Of a stretch of 64,000 bases of DNA, positions 23,650 through 38,296 are shown piece after piece (position 1 is the stretch's first letter; each line of letters begins with the position of its first letter). This DNA is from Ilyonectria destructans. Its lineage: Eukaryota > Ascomycota > Sordariomycetes > Hypocreales > Nectriaceae. A model generated the notes under the pieces. That model was given only the letters and a program-made list of their open reading frames with translations, did not search any database and was not told where the DNA came from. The DNA lies in the NCBI GenBank assembly GCA_020740775.1, contig JAHEWK010000003.1:3038001-3102000 (forward strand), in the 5' to 3' direction. The position numbers and the translations under genes were made by a program.

Positions 23650-26600
23650 TCAGACCTCCGTCACCAACTGCTCTCCCTCGTCCAGTAAATCCGTCACCTT
23701 GCGCAAGTTGGCAATGAGGCTACGACCCAGGCCACTGAGAAGAAGTTTCTCCGCATTGGCAGGCAGTCCGAGGTATGTGGGTGGCTCACGCTCAGGCAGT
23801 TTGTGGATCCAAGCCATACAGTCCTGAAGGCTGGTACCCGAGGGGACAACCAGGCCACCGTCGGGTCCGTCGACAAGCTTGTGGTCAACCTCATACGCAG
23901 CCGGAGTAAGGAAAGTTGTGACGAGCTGGGAGAGGAGCTTGAAGTCACCCTCGTCGTCGATCTTGCCGCCGTACGTCTCCGTTACCAAGTAGCGCACCAT
24001 CTCCCAAGGAATGTTTTGAGGAGCAATATTTGTTCGATTGCCTGCCACGCCATCGATCCAAGTATCAACAATGAAAGTAGAGCATTCGTACTGCAACAAG
24101 TTAGTTTTGAATTACTCGGGTTAATGATGGGGTACTTACATCGCTGTCGTTGAATTCCCAGAAACCCTTCCAACCCAGGTTGGGCGCGTACCGCAGTCTC
24201 TCCTGCACCACAGCGTGGAGGAAGGACAGGAGCAGGTACAGTCTTGTCCTCTCCACCGGGCCCTTCGTGGGCCTGGCGGAAAGCGATGTCATGGAGTCCT
24301 TCATGTTGGCTCTTACACCTGCGGGCTGCTCGTACATGAGCACACGCGAGGCTCGAAGAAGGTTGACCGGGATCTTTAGACTAGATTCCATGGACAGGAA
24401 GAGGCGGAACTCGGCGTGTGGGTTGAGAGACTCCATACGCTTTTCCAGGCTCTGAAGCCATGTGGGAGCCAAGTGTACGTTCTTGACCAAGACCCATGAG
24501 CCAGTCTGGGCAGCGTTGCTAATGGCCTTGTCGGCACTAGCAAGACCCTCGTTGGAACCCATGGCAATGTTGGTGCACTTGACACGCATTCGCTCGACCA
24601 AGTTGTCGACCTTGTAACTAGCGTCGAAGCCGGGGCTGGATACCAGTGAGATTGGCAGAGTTGCGGACACCTGTTCTGCGGCCTCCTTCAGGTCCTCCAC
24701 CACATCAAAGATGTCAGATCCGAAGATTTGGCCCACAAAACGCTCCGCAGCGGGCACAAATCGGTCCATGCGGAAGAGTTTGAGAAGCAGAAGGGACAGG
24801 AGGGATTGATCGTTGGCGTCAGTCTTCTCATCCCAGATCTGCGGTACGAAATTCTCGGCCAGTTCCTCAGTGAAGAACTTATCCCAATCCTCCGTCGACA
24901 CGGCATCGATCTTCTCCTTGAGAATACTAAGCTTCTTGGCCTGTGCAAATGCTTCATCCCTGTTGCCGGGGGTTGAGGACAAGTCATTGCCTTCGACACG
25001 GTTGTCGAGAATGACATCAATCAAGGTCTTGTCCATCTTGTAGGGAGAGGCCTGTGCAAGCAGCATGCCCAGCGTAACGCGATCTTTCTGAAGCAGACCA
25101 AGCACAGTCCGCTTGAACGTGTTCACAAACAAATCTTTGACGATCACGTCGCGGCGAACATTGTGGTTCGTCTCGTTGGCGAGGTTCTTGTTGCCATGCA
25201 GCACCGATTGGAAGATGTTGAGGAAGTACTGGAGCGAGAACTGGTAGAAGTGATTGATGTAGTGGAGCTGCTCCAGAACTGCAAAGACAGCACTGCAAGA
25301 TCGGGCGATGATGCTGTACTGCTGCGTGATTTCTTCCACTTCGGCCATGACACCTTCAGTGTTGCTCATCTTGATGGAAATCTCGGCTGCCTCTGTCTTC
25401 AAAGTCTCGAGGGTCTCGATGACATTGTCGTCATCTAGGATGTTGCCGCGAGACTCATTGAGGGCCTGGAGCAGTCGCTTCTCGAGCTGGCGCAAGTGGA
25501 TCTTGAACTCTCCTTGCAGCTTGATGAGGTTGGAACGCCGTTCATCAACGTCAGGGCGCTCCGACTTGAGCACGTCGTTAAGTGACTGAGTCTGAAGACT
25601 ACTCTGAGTGACTGTAAAGTTAACAAAAGTTGTTCGACTGCAGATATCCGGCGCGAAAGTAGCCGATGGGTCTCGAGTTGACAGGTAAAGCTTGAATGAT
25701 GGTGAGAAATCAATTTCCTGCTTGCCAAGCTGGATGAGAGTACGTCCACCCGTCTTTTGGTATTCCTTGTTGAGAACATGGTTGAGAATGGGGTCGAGGT
25801 GCTCCGCGTCTTGGATGAGGATGGGGTTTCCGAATCGGAGAGAACTCTCCAGTTGCTTCGTGAACGTGTCATCCAAGAAGCTGGTAACTGTCAAGCGGCG
25901 GTCCTTGCACTCTTTCTGCAGGAACTCGGTCATTCGTCCTGAGGGGTCGATGATGAGTGGGTACCGAGTGAAGCGCTTGAGAATGATGGCATTTTCTGTG
26001 CACAGATCGTCAACGGGAAGGGTGTTCTCCTGCCAGCCCAGACGCTCATCCGCTGTGGAGAGATACTCGGTAATTGGGTTGGTCGACTTGTACTGGATGC
26101 CAGAGAGATGAAGCTGGTGGAACCAGTCGTCGATCATGGACTTTCGGAATGTCTGATCGTAGAGACCGCTGTATGCCAGGAAGGCCGCGGCAACAACGAC
26201 GTCTCCGACAAGGGTATTGATCTGGGTCTCGAAAGACTTGCTTCCGTCTTCCCAACGAACTCTCTCAGATGATAGACTATCCAGTAGCCTGACACTGCGG
26301 TCAACCTTGAATTGAACCTTCGACATTTCAGACTTGATCGCCTGTGTCTCGCTGATGAGCGCAGCATATTCAGTCTTGTACGTGTTAATGCTGGTCTCGA
26401 GCTCGATGATGTTGTTCTCCACAGCCTTCGCGTTGGCCTTGGTCTCCAGCGCATCCTCTTCAAGCTGAGTGACTTCGATCTTGAGGGGACCAACACGATC
26501 CAGGATATCGGAGTAGTTAACCTGGGCAGTAACCCACTGGACCAAGGGACCACAAGCCCTGGAGGCACGGTTGACCTTCTCGAACGTGAACTCGGGGTTA

Positions 26601-29600
26601 GACAGGAACTCATTGCGCATCTTGTTCCTGAGGGACTTCGTCATTTGCTTCTCGTTGTCGAATCCGAGGATACTGGCAATGAAGTCATCCTTTCGCACCA
26701 CGGCTTGTACAGCCTTCCAGTCGTTGATCTTATGGCTGAGCAATGCGCAGACGGCATCGAGGGCCAGGCGGACACCCTGGGGCGGGTTACCCATAGACCT
26801 GATCTCAGTCAAATGTTGACGCTTGATGTTGCTGACACTGGACCTGGCCTCCTCGACTGCAGGCTCTGCCTTTGCGAGATCCTCCAAAACAACCTTCTTT
26901 CGCGTAGCAACCTCAAACTCTTGCTTCTCCAACGCCGCTTGGATCTCTAGCGACGTACTCTTCCTCTGTTCTGCCTCGCGCTGATCGGCGACCATGCGCT
27001 GCAACTTCTCGTTCGCCTCCGCATCCTTCTGCTCCAGCTGCGTCTTCTTTTCAGCGAGACTCACACGGAGATCTCGCACTTTGTCGACGGTATCCCTGAG
27101 CTTCTCAAGACCGACATTTAGATGGCGCTGCTGCTCCTCTAGATCTTCACGCTTCTCGTTGTACAGAGTGACAAACTGCGCAACAAAGTCGAGGAAGTGT
27201 CGAGGGGTAAGGAAGGTCACCTTGCCTTGCTGCTTCAGCAGCTTCTCGTTGTAACGCTGAAGTGAGTAGTGGATGTACACCATCGAGTTGACAACTGTTT
27301 CCCGGTGAGAGGGCGGCAATTGAAGACCGCGGTAGGCAACCGGGATAGTGTCAGGAGAATTGAAGTTCGGCCGATCCAAATCGATCTTCTGGGTCAGTTC
27401 ATGGCCGACCTGGAAGAGCGCCTGGTCAGACCAGTCTCCGAACCAGTTAAGCACACATCGATTGAACAAGGCGGGACTCGTGGCTGCCTTAGACGAGAGG
27501 CCATCCTCTGGCGGGTTCATCGTGAAGACGACGTGTAGGTTCTTGACGATCTGCTGGGTAAACCACTTGTACAATTCCTCGGGTGAGTCCAGGTGCAGGT
27601 TCTGTCGCTGAGCACCTTCCTTGCAAGCTGTCATGAGGGCTGCGTACTCATCTCCCTCGAACAGACCAGGGACTTCGGCGTTAGCCAGCAGTGTGTTCAT
27701 CCTCTCCAGGAAACCCGAGTCCAGAACATTGGACTCGTCCATGATGAAGCAGATCTTCTCGCCCTTGCAACCACAGCGCCGGAGGACATCTCGAAGATCA
27801 TCGTCAAAGTCCTCGGCAGAGTACCTACCATGGACTTTGATCTGGAAGACCTTAAGACCATTCATCCACGCCACGAAGCGGGAAAGCGTAGTCTTGCCAC
27901 TGCCACTGACACCAATGAGAATCAAGTGTCCTTGGGGTTGTCGGAAGACACGGTCAATGCGCAACACATGCTCCAAGACATCGTTAAAGAGGATCAAAGG
28001 GACATCGACCTCCTCCTCGCAGAAGGTCTTCAATCTGGCCTTGACAAAGTCTCTCAGCTGCTCGCGATGAACGGGGACATAGTTCTTGGACAACCAGTTG
28101 GAGAAGAGGATGGGGCCACCAAGGGCCTTCTCTTCGTCGATCGTAGGAAAGTACTCCAGGGCGATTTGCCGTACCATATCGTCAGTCCACTTCCGCTCAT
28201 CCTCTGCGACCAAACGATCCTGGAACAGGCGGAGAGCCTCGTGGGCCCAGATACGAATGAGACCCTCGATGGACAAGGTCTCCAGCGGTCGAATGGCTTC
28301 ATACACACCACGGGCCCAGCGAGTCAACTCACGAGGACTGTATACGTAGTGGGGTTGGATCTTGGGTGTAAATCTCTTCTGAGACTCGAGATAGAAGCGA
28401 ACCATAGCGTGTGTAAGAGGCTCTGCATATCCGCGAAGAGATGGGATGATCTTGAGGACCGCCGTATTGAAAGTGCCGTAGATCTGGTTGAGAGACAGCT
28501 CACCGGGGTAATCAACCATGATCAGGGGAGCGTGTCGGAGGAATCGGGCACCCATAGGAGTACGACCAGCGTCGGTGGGAGGGTTACAAGCGCCGACGAA
28601 TTGGATCCGGTCGAGTGTAACCCAAGACTTATCGGAGGTTCGCCAGAAACCATTGTGCTCAACAAGTTGGCGCAAGAAGGAGATGGCTCGCTGGGTTCCA
28701 TACTTGTCAGGGGCGGGCAAGTTGATTTCATCACAAAAGATAACCAGCCATCGGCCAATCTGCGTCGGTGAGAGCATAACGCCATTGAGAGTCTTCTTGT
28801 ACTCGCAGTACTGCTCAAAGGTCTTGATGAGGAGATCGGGGGTAGTCGCGCTGGAGAAGTTAAGGCCGACAACCTCCATGTTGGGCAGCTTGCGCAGTGC
28901 GCTGAAGAGAGTCATTGTTTTACCCGAACCAGGGGGACCACAGAGCAGCAGAGGCTTGTGTTCCGCAAGCCAAGAGTAGAGCACATCCTCGTGACGAACC
29001 GTGTCGAGTGTAGGGATGACGACATCAGTTTGAGTAATGGAGTGGGTGTTGACCTCCACAGTGGGAACCTGGCTCTGCCACGGGGACCACTCGGCCTTGG
29101 GCAGTGTAACATCGAAGTCAATCAGAGAGCTCGTGCCATCAAGCGGCGGGGATCCAAAGTTCGCAAAGGCGCAGATATCATCGCCGAATGACTTTCGATC
29201 ATTGAGGGGGCAGTCACCAGTGAGGGCCCAAACAAGCGCCAACAGAAGCTTCTTCGAGGCAAAGGCCTCAATCTGCTCAGGGTCGAGAAGGAAATCAGAG
29301 TGCTGGGCGTTGTACTCGATAACATCTCTCACGGCCTTGTTCAGCAGCGAGAACAGGGTGCCGAGCACACGAGCAACAGTGAAGTCCATGATGTGGTTGT
29401 AGCCTTCGGCCCGCTTCAAAGCTTGGAGCATGAAGTCTTCCTCACTCAGGTACACATGAAGGAGATCGGCAAACTGTCCTTGGACCGCCAACGTCTTAGC
29501 GGGGTTATGTCCTGTCGTGACACTATCCTCATCCAAGTCTTCGAAAGGAACGCTGCGAAGAGTCTCGAGGTAGTTGGTCACCATCATGGTAGGGGAGACA

Positions 29601-32600
29601 GTGTCCTCGCTGAACCAGACCATACCACATCGACTGACAGTGGCAAGGGTAGCGTATTTGAGTGTCTCGACTTCGAACATGATTCGAACATTTGAAGGCA
29701 AGTTGAGACGCTCACCGTTGGGCAGGGTAAGTAGCTTGTTGTCGTCAAGCACACTGTTCAAGTTCTCAACCCACTCGGGATCCACATCACCGTCGAAGAC
29801 GATCCAGTGTCGCTTGGAATCTTCGCCACGAAGGTTGTCGACAATCTTTCGCAGAATGCTCGTGAACAGACCATCCGTCCATTCGCGGGTAGTTGAGTCG
29901 AGGTTTCCGTACAAGGCTTCCTTCGACATGACCTTTGAATCAATGACGTGAGACACACCTTCAACGCCCTCAACCTTTTGAAGGGCATCGAGCAGGAGCC
30001 TCCAGGCGACAGACTTTCCGGAACCAGAGTTACCAACCATCATGACACCATGGTGAATGTTCTGGATTTGATACAGCTGGAGAACCTTGGTCATCCAGAG
30101 CTCATTGACGACAAGGTGGCGCTCAGCAGCGAGGAAGCGAATTGCATCTTCCAGAGCCTCGAGGTTAGCAGGGACGTAGTCCACGCCCGGGAAGCATACA
30201 CCCTCAATGGATGTCATGATATCGACATCGGACTTGATCAACTTTGGTGCAATGGTTTCGCGAATGCTCTGTACAATAATCTCGGGCTCGACAACTTCTT
30301 CGACGCCAAGACTGCCTTGGCCCAGGCGAGCACGCTTCAGGCCACCAGAGCTGACCAGGACACTTTTCAGTGCACGCAAACCGAAATCGTAGTGAGCCTG
30401 TTTAGAAAGCTTGGCAGAACATTGATCGAAGAAGGGTACTGTCTGCTTTGAGAGTTGCTTGGCTTGGTTGAAACCCTGGGAGTACAGCATGACTTCGGCA
30501 ATGAGTTCCTTGTCGGGCTTCGACATGGCGACACTGCGGAAGAGCTTCTTCAAGTTGTCGGGCAGGTTGGAACGGCCTGCATATCCAGGGTTCATGGTGA
30601 TGAAGATACCAGTGTTCTCGTTGACATGGAGCTGGCGACCGACCAGCTCGATCTGGGCCTGGTCATCCTCCACACCTTGCTTAAGACCCAGCTGGATATT
30701 TTGGATTTGTTGCGAGACAGCAGACAGGATACGCTCCTCCAGACGGTTGAACTCGTCGAAACAGCCCCAAGCACCGACCTGGCAGATACCCAGGAAGATT
30801 CGGCCCATGGCCTGGAAATCGAAGGTGTCGTCACAGCAGAAGACAAGGGTGAATCTACCCAGCTGCAAACCAAGGGCTTTGACTGATTCCGTTTTACCCG
30901 TACCGGCAGGTCCGTAGGGCGAACCACCGAGGCGTTGGCACAAGGCTTGAGTGAGAGTGAGGAAGCATCGGTCGGTAAGGGGAGTGCGGACAAGTCGATC
31001 CGGAACACCCAAGTACTCAAAGCCATAGTTGAGCTTCGCATTGGCCATCTTGACGTGGAGACGGTCAATGAATTCGCCTTCGGGGTTGTTTACATAGCGC
31101 ATCTGCAGCTGCCAGAGATAGTGACTGGGAGATTCGGCGTTGGCGTTGAAGAGATTCTCGATCGTATCGCGCTGGTGGACACATTCGGTAATCAACTGTT
31201 CGCACTTCTTTCGCTGGATGATTTCGAGGTCTCCCAAAACGGTATCAGCAAGGACGCGGAGAACTTCCACCTCGAGTTCAAACAGTGCCTTCAATGTCTT
31301 GCCGCCAGCCGCCAGCGACTTTTCGACGGCCGTAGTCCAAGCAACCTGGGTAGCGAGAACGACAATCTGGCTAGGGAAGGCCTCCATAAATTGGTTCAGG
31401 GCAGCACGGTCAATGTTCTCCGATTCAAAGATGGGTGTGTACTGCTCGACGGCCTCTGCCAACAACTCGGCGAGGGTCGCCTTCATCCCACCCTCCAAAA
31501 GCGCCAACCAGTCATTGATTCTTGGGGTCTTTGCCAAAGAAATCTCTTTCTTCAACCGAACAGCCTCGCCCTCCTTCGATGTGAAGCCGGAGATAACAGT
31601 CTCGTCGTCCATAATGAGACCCGACAAGCCGGCGAACATCTTCTTGAAGTGCTTGGCAATGCGCAGCGTGTCGTTACTGTTACCAATCATCTCCAACAAG
31701 TCTTCGTCACCGACGAAGTAGAATCGGGGGAACGACACTCGCTCCTTCTCCAGGTATTCACCAAGAGCTTTCTGGATCTTGTTAAGCATCTCCGCCAGTC
31801 GCTCGAGGGACTTTTGCACATTCGGGATGTTCAGGACATCAAGGACATAGGGTGTCTTGTTGGCCTTCTTCATGACGGCAAGGAACTCGCTGTTGATGTT
31901 CTGGAAACGTCCCGACTCGATGGGGAGAAGATGCTTGATGTCCAGGTTACCAGTGAAGACACCTTCCAGGTACACCCACTGGCGTTGCACATCGATCCAC
32001 ACATCGAACAAGACGTGCACGCGGTTGAGCTTGTCTTCCCAGGAAACAGCTTCTTCCTCAAACTCCTTGTAGTAGGGTGAATGCTTCATGGCCTGCAAAG
32101 AGTTCAAGTTCTCGCTGCACTTGGCAAAGAGGTCATCCCAACCACGAATAAGTCGGCACTTATTCTGGTATCCTACCATCTCCAGGGCATAGTTCTGCCA
32201 GGTCTCGCGAACCTGCTTAAGGAACTCCTCCAGAGCCATCTCGCCTTGAGCCTGGGCGATGATATCCTTGACGATGACTTCGGTTGCTACCAAGTTGAGA
32301 TCCCAAACGTCACCAAGAGTCATTGAGCTAGGAGAGAAGCGCTTCTGCGGCTTGATCTGCTTGTAGATCTTTTGCCAATGTCGTTCACGAATGGCATCAG
32401 ACTTGAGGTCGGAAAGAATGGGATTGACCTTGAGGAAGCCACGCAGAATGCCCTGGACGTGCTCAAAGGCAGCATATTGTCGCATCCTGCTGGGCATCTC
32501 CTTGGTGCTCTTGATGAGATCGTCCACCTTGGATCGAATTTTGCGTGGCTGCACAGCAGTCCACAAAATATCACGGGTCTCGTTGAGACTCGCCCAGATG

Positions 32601-35600
32601 GTGGCAAGGTTCGACCAGACAGATTGGAAGTCGCGGATTTCTTCAAGGGTGGCCTCAAGAGAGTTGTCAGAGTTGACTGGGATATCAAGTGCTTCCTTCG
32701 CCTTCAAAACCATCTGAGAGTCGTGTTGAAGCTTAGAAATGCGTTGCTCGAACGAGCTGAGGGTAGCCGAAGCAACATCTGGCTGGATCGTTCCAGAAAC
32801 TGGCTTCTCCTCGTTCCACTGAGCAGCAATCTCGGCAATTCTCTCGTTTACAAGCTTGTCCTCGGTGAAAATTTTGGCTCGCAGCGCATCAGTCTGGTCC
32901 TGGACGATCCTAGACTTCTTTTCCAAGATCTCCTTGAGTGCTTCCCACTGACTGTCGATCTGTTCGATATGCAACCAGTCGTTAGGAAACTGGTAACGTT
33001 GCCTGATAAGCGTCGACTGTCCTTGGCGGAACATGTCAATTTCAGGGGCCCATGTCTTGACGTTGCGCTTGCAGCTCTGGACGACAGTAATAAACTGGAC
33101 AGCTTGGGCAGTTGACGACGCATCCGAGCTCTGGCTCTCGAGATCCTTTCGGGCCTTCTCAATATCTGCGTTGACGTCTCGCATGCGATTGCTGAGACGG
33201 CTAGCAAACTTCATAAGAATCTCGTGCTGCCACTGATCATACTTGGCGTTGACCTTGGTCTGGACCTGGTCATAGTCAATGGTAAGATGTCCAAACGCGC
33301 GACTGACTTCCTGCGTGTCAAAGGTAGATCGAGTCTTGCGAATCTCTTGGAGAAGCTGCAACCATCGAGGAAGTTGTTCACCAAGAGCATCATAGACTTG
33401 CTCAGACTGAAGATCCCAGAGAGACTGGAACTGAAGCCATTTATCGACGTATGCACTAATCTCCTGGAGCTTATTCTCCACAGATACGTACACACGTTGG
33501 AGCAAATCGGCACACTCCGAGGGCAGGTCAGTGAAGCGGGGCTCGTCGTTGACGGTGGTAGTGAGGCTCATCTGGTAGCGAGTGGCCTTGATCTTGCGGA
33601 GGTTGCAGACGATTCCAAGCCACTCGTGCAGGTGAAGGAACCAACCAGCTCGTGCGTATTCCAGCGGAGGGTCGAGGTAGATGACTTGGTTGCGCATGGC
33701 GAGTTCCAGTACAAGGCGTTTCATGGTCGGGCCTTCGGGCTTTCCTTCCTCTGGGTTGGTCTGCTTGCGTCTCTCATCTTCAATCGACTCATCCTCAAAT
33801 GCCGAAATCCAGGAAAGGACAGCACTCTGGAGACGGGTGAGAAGGATCGATTGAACCTGGGCGTTCAAGCCTCGCACCCAGAAGTCAAGGTTTACGTATT
33901 GCTCCAGGTTCAGCTGATCAACAGCAGACTGGATCGTATCCAGACGGGACTGGAAGGCTGTCTCATCATAAGCACATGTATTGAGCTCCTTGAGCGCCTG
34001 CTCGACAGTCGCGTGGATGAAGTTCAACGCAACAACCTTGCTCTGGAGCACAGACACGGCCGCGGCAAAGCCTCGAATAAACATGCCATGCTTGCTCTCG
34101 GTGTTCTTGGCAAGGCCAAAGTCGGATCCGCCAGGGAGGAGTGGCCGATTTTGCCTTGGGTCAGAGTAGAAGAGCTCGTGAGAGTTGATGAATGATTCCC
34201 ATCGGAGAGGGACACCTTCGCTGATCATCTTGTAGACATCGTTGCGGTGTCCGTTGAGGAGGATGGATTCATCTCCCATGACAGAAATTTGTCGCAGAGT
34301 CTGAGACAGAGTTCTAACGCTCTCCATGAGGCTAACGGCATATGGATACACTCGCTTCGCATCCTTCGACACGGTTGTAACAGCGTGAGGAACAGAGTAT
34401 GATTGCCAGGTCAAGTTACGTGTTTCCTTGAACAGGGTGATGATTTGAGAATCAAAGTTGACGGCCAACTCAAGGATACCACCAGCAGATCGGACACGCA
34501 TGATGTCGAAAAGCTGGCCGGAGATCGAGATCTTGCGTCGGTTAACGTCAGCGAGCCAAGCCTCGTAAATTCGAGCAGTGTCGAGCTTCTGCTTGAACAG
34601 TTCGCTCTCCTCCTGAAGCTTGTGACCTTCGGCGTGCAGAGTCCAGTCAGGGCCGAGCACAGCCTCAACCTTCCTCATGTAGCCCTCTAGCTGGAACTCG
34701 ATTTGACGAGCCCAGATGATAGCACCGGACACAGGGGGAAGATCGCGCAGCTGAGCCATGGCGTGGGTCTCTGAATGACCATATTGCTGTTTGAATCGCT
34801 CGTGCAGTCCGTTGATGGCCCGCTTAACATGGGTCATCAGCTGGTTCTGGTACTCCTGGATGGCGCCACGAATCTTGGGTCGCACAAAAAGCGCGTTGAA
34901 CTTGGAGAAGACTCGGAACATTTCGTTGGCAGTCTTGGCTGTAGCAAGTCGATCTCGAAGTCTCGCAATGATGGAGTTCTCAACTCTCGTTGTTCGCTCA
35001 TTGTACAGGTTCTCTGCTCGGACCCAGCGTTCCTTGCCCTGATCGGTGACATCCAACAAGTCGACATTCAGGAGAGCATCCCAAGCCTGCTTCACCTCCT
35101 CGACAGCATCGACGTCGCCCATCTCATCCATGGCAACGCCGTTAGTGCCAGTCGTCTCAATGACACCGAGAACGGTGGCCTGGGGGCCCAGTACGTTGAC
35201 GATGGTGCGCTGGAGCTGCTCGTGGTTGTCGCGGAAAGTGCTGACGTACTTAATCCTCGACTCAAGCTCAGAGTGCTTCTTGTTGATCTTGATGGGGATG
35301 AACTTCTCGTTTCGGCGGCGGGTCACCTCACGAGCCACATTGGTGAACTCCTTGAGGTTCTCCTCCCAGGTCCGGAAGATGTCGTCGCAGGTTCCCATGA
35401 TACTCTGGAACTGCTGGTAATCGAGGTTCACCAACTCGGTGCCAGGAAGGAGGCGATGAAGCACGTCGTCCAGGTCGGCCGAGATGGCCTCGACCAGAGG
35501 TAGGGCTCTTCGAATCGGGTAGGGACATATCCTCAGCTTCTTGTTCAGATGCCCGAAAATCTGCGCGATAGCCTCCTGGGCCTTGGAGAGAGATGTAGCA

Positions 35601-36787
35601 GACAGCAGCTCATCCAGGGGGAAGTCCCTCATGAGCTGGTTGTACTTCTGCACTTTGTCCATGGCTTCCTTCAAGCCCGTATCGGCCGTGAAACTCACGG
35701 TGGCTTGGAAACGCTTGGCATTCTTGAGAATCTCGAGGGTGAGTAGGACGCCTTCACTCCTCAGCTGGCCCTCAATACCCTCCAGTGCTGACTCCATCGA
35801 CAGCCAGAAATTAACTTCCTGGCTAGCCGTGCTGAACTCCTGGTTCGCATTCGAGGAAGGATCCTTGGTCAACTTGGTGATGCCCTGAATTGACTTGATC
35901 CATGTATTCACATTCGATTGCAGCTTGTTGAGGAACAGACTGTCTTGGAGAAGGTTTTTCGGGATCCCATCGATGGACGGTCGGGTGTGGTCAGCGTCGG
36001 CTTCGTCGAGGACGCTCTGGATGATGGTGTGAAAGGTCAGCGAAATCTCGGGGATATCGACATTTTGCTGAAGATGAAGCAGACTCAGCTCCAGATCGTT
36101 GAGTCGCTTCTTTGTTACGGGGATGCCTGTCTTGGCGTCGACATCAGCTCGTCCCCTCGATCCGTTGGCCAGCTGCAAGCTCTTGGTGTTGGCGTCGAAG
36201 TACGGCACCAAGGCATGGTGGACATGAGAATGAAGAACCTCGAAAGGTGAAAGGGCCGTGCCTTGCTCTCCCACGGCAGCGAGGGAGGCCGGGCCAGGCA
36301 AATTAGTAATGAATATCTGAGAAGTAAGGGATCGGGTCGGATCGATGGCTTGGGGAGTCTTTAGAAGAACGAGCGAGGCCACCGTCGTGGATGACGAAGA
36401 GATCTCGTTTGAGAGGGTGTAGTTGTAGGCAGTTGGGACTATTCAAACATCAGCAAGGCCGTCCGACGGCCGCAGGGACGGAGGGAATGACGCACCAGTG
36501 GTGTCGGCCCCGGATTCTACCGTCAGGTTTGCGAGGTCTTTCTGGATGTAAAGGACATTCTGGGCATCGCCCGCAAATCGAGTACAGCGCGAAATGGTGT
36601 CTGCATAGCGGCCCTTGTGCAACAGGCTGCCGACCTGCTCAAGCTCGTCTCGCGTAGCGCCGAGAGCGATGCCACAGACGGCGGCCAAGTGCTCAACCAC
36701 GCGTTCGGGCTCGATGGTCGGGAACGGCGCTGCCACAGCAACGCCGTTGGCAGCAGAGCCTGGCGCCGCAGCAGTAGTGACCTCCAT
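23650..36787 (-). CDS. cytoplasmic dynein heavy chain
   Basis: Motor subunit of cytoplasmic dynein (Aspergillus nudA, Neurospora ro-1, yeast DYN1), which drives minus-end transport, nuclear positioning and endosome movement. Exons 36787-36496, 36438-24140 and 24090-23650 total 4343 aa, the normal length for the family. The N-terminal ~1900 residues are tail and linker. Four AAA nucleotide sites follow: AAA1 GPAGTGKTE (about residue 1940), AAA2 GNSGSGKS (about 2232), AAA3 GPPGSGKT (about 2597), AAA4 GVSGSGKT (about 2940). Then comes a coiled-coil stalk ([20 protein letters not shown]) with the microtubule-binding tip ([17 protein letters not shown]), AAA5/6 and a C-terminal domain ([13 protein letters not shown]). 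The middle exon is 12.3 kb without an intron. Identification is certain. Confidence 0.98.
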
Positions 36788-38296
36788 GACGGTCGGAGAA
36801 TGCAGCGGCGGAAGAGAAAGAGGTGAGGAGCTCAGCAGCGCTCAGTCATCTCCAGATCGTCGGCTCGAGGTGGGACGGAACGAAGGTTGGGAGGCAGTTG
36901 GCAGTGGGGGGGGGGCGCAGGGACAAAGGAGCTGGTGGGAGGTCGAATAGTAAACAAGCTCAGCGCGGGGCGCGGTGAAGTCCAGTGAAAGGAGCGTGGG
37001 TGTCGATGATTTCGAAAGGTCGTGTGATGGTATCGGGAGGTTAATACGCAGTGTAGGAGTAAGAGATGAGGATATCCAACAAGGAGTGTTGACTTTGGAT
37101 ATCGTCGTCTGCCGGGTTTACGCGACCAAACCAAAGGAGACCCCTGTCGCGACGGGACGGCATGTGTCAAGACTCAGGAGGCGTACACTGAGGAAGCCTC
37201 CGGGAGGGACCCGACAGCTGGGCCCCGTGGACAGCCAGGACAGGTACGGCAGCCCACTGTAATCCTCACTAACCCTCCACTGAAACTCGTTGAAGGTAGC
37301 CCTGTGGGGGAAAGCGCCCAGTAGCAGCCGGCCGGGAGCCCGCCAGAACCAATCTGAGCGTAATTGTGCCTCGCTCATGATTGGCCCCGGCCGCCCACAG
37401 GGGCTCCCCAATGTGGGTCCTGCCATGCTGGCGGTTTGGCTGCAGGGGTCCATGGAAATGAACCCTCTGCAGTCTGGCATTTCGGATACCGGTATTGGAC
37501 CAAGATTCTGCAGTGCACTGTGTGTTCCGAAGCGTTTGGTGGCGTAGACACGTTCATCAAATCGCACCCCCATGCCACGATAGCTGACGTCTGAAAGCCA
37601 AATGGCACACCAAATTCAGGCACACAGGAGGTGCTGGTAACTACCTACACATCCCTTCTCCGCACGTCTGTACAATGTACGTACAGCAGCCGCCCCCCCT
37701 CCCCCAGTACAAACCACCTATATCCCGTCAAACTATAGCCCGTACCTCCCGCAGATCTCCACAGGCGGTCTGTTCCTCCACCTCGGATCTTAGTTCACCA
37801 TCAAAACGCCCTGATGCGGGACGTGTAGCCTCCTTAAACCAAAAGGTACCGCACAGTGCCCAGCGTTATATCATGCAGGCTGGTCTAAGATAGGTATCAT
37901 GTAGCTCGATCTGGTACCGGGATCAATCCGACATTGAGTCTCAGGAAGCAAACATCAAACATGATCCATTCACGTCATAGTTGACAGACAAGCAAGTGTA
38001 CATTGTCGTCCAGTAGTTCCCGGCGTCTACGGACCAATTCAACGACTGCATGCCCTGAAGCCCGAAACAAGAGAGAGTCATAAAGCCTAATTCCATACAC
38101 AAACATAGCGCCCACTTGCCTAAGGTAGTTCAGACCGGAATACTCCCAATCTTTCACCACCGGACAAAAACCACACACAAAGAACGACAATAATCCCCAG
38201 TAACCAACGCCCGTGTAACCCGTTTGTCAAACCAGCCCGCCCCGCATCCCTAGCCATGCAGACCAACAAGACCGACCAATGCGCCAGATCGAGACT
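36788..38296. other. Intergenic, dynein promoter side
   Basis: 1.5 kb between two minus-strand genes: dynein 5' leader and promoter on the left, 3' UTR of the FAR1-like gene on the right. A G-run lies at about 36906-36915. No coding exon recognised. Confidence 0.5.

Noticed and set aside
27593..28771. Long plus-strand open frame (392 codons) antisense to dynein
   Set aside because: Mirror of a conserved coding exon; no ATG context, splice sites or domain. The dynein frame on the other strand explains the lack of stops. The same holds for 30935-32080, 33224-34195 and similar frames.
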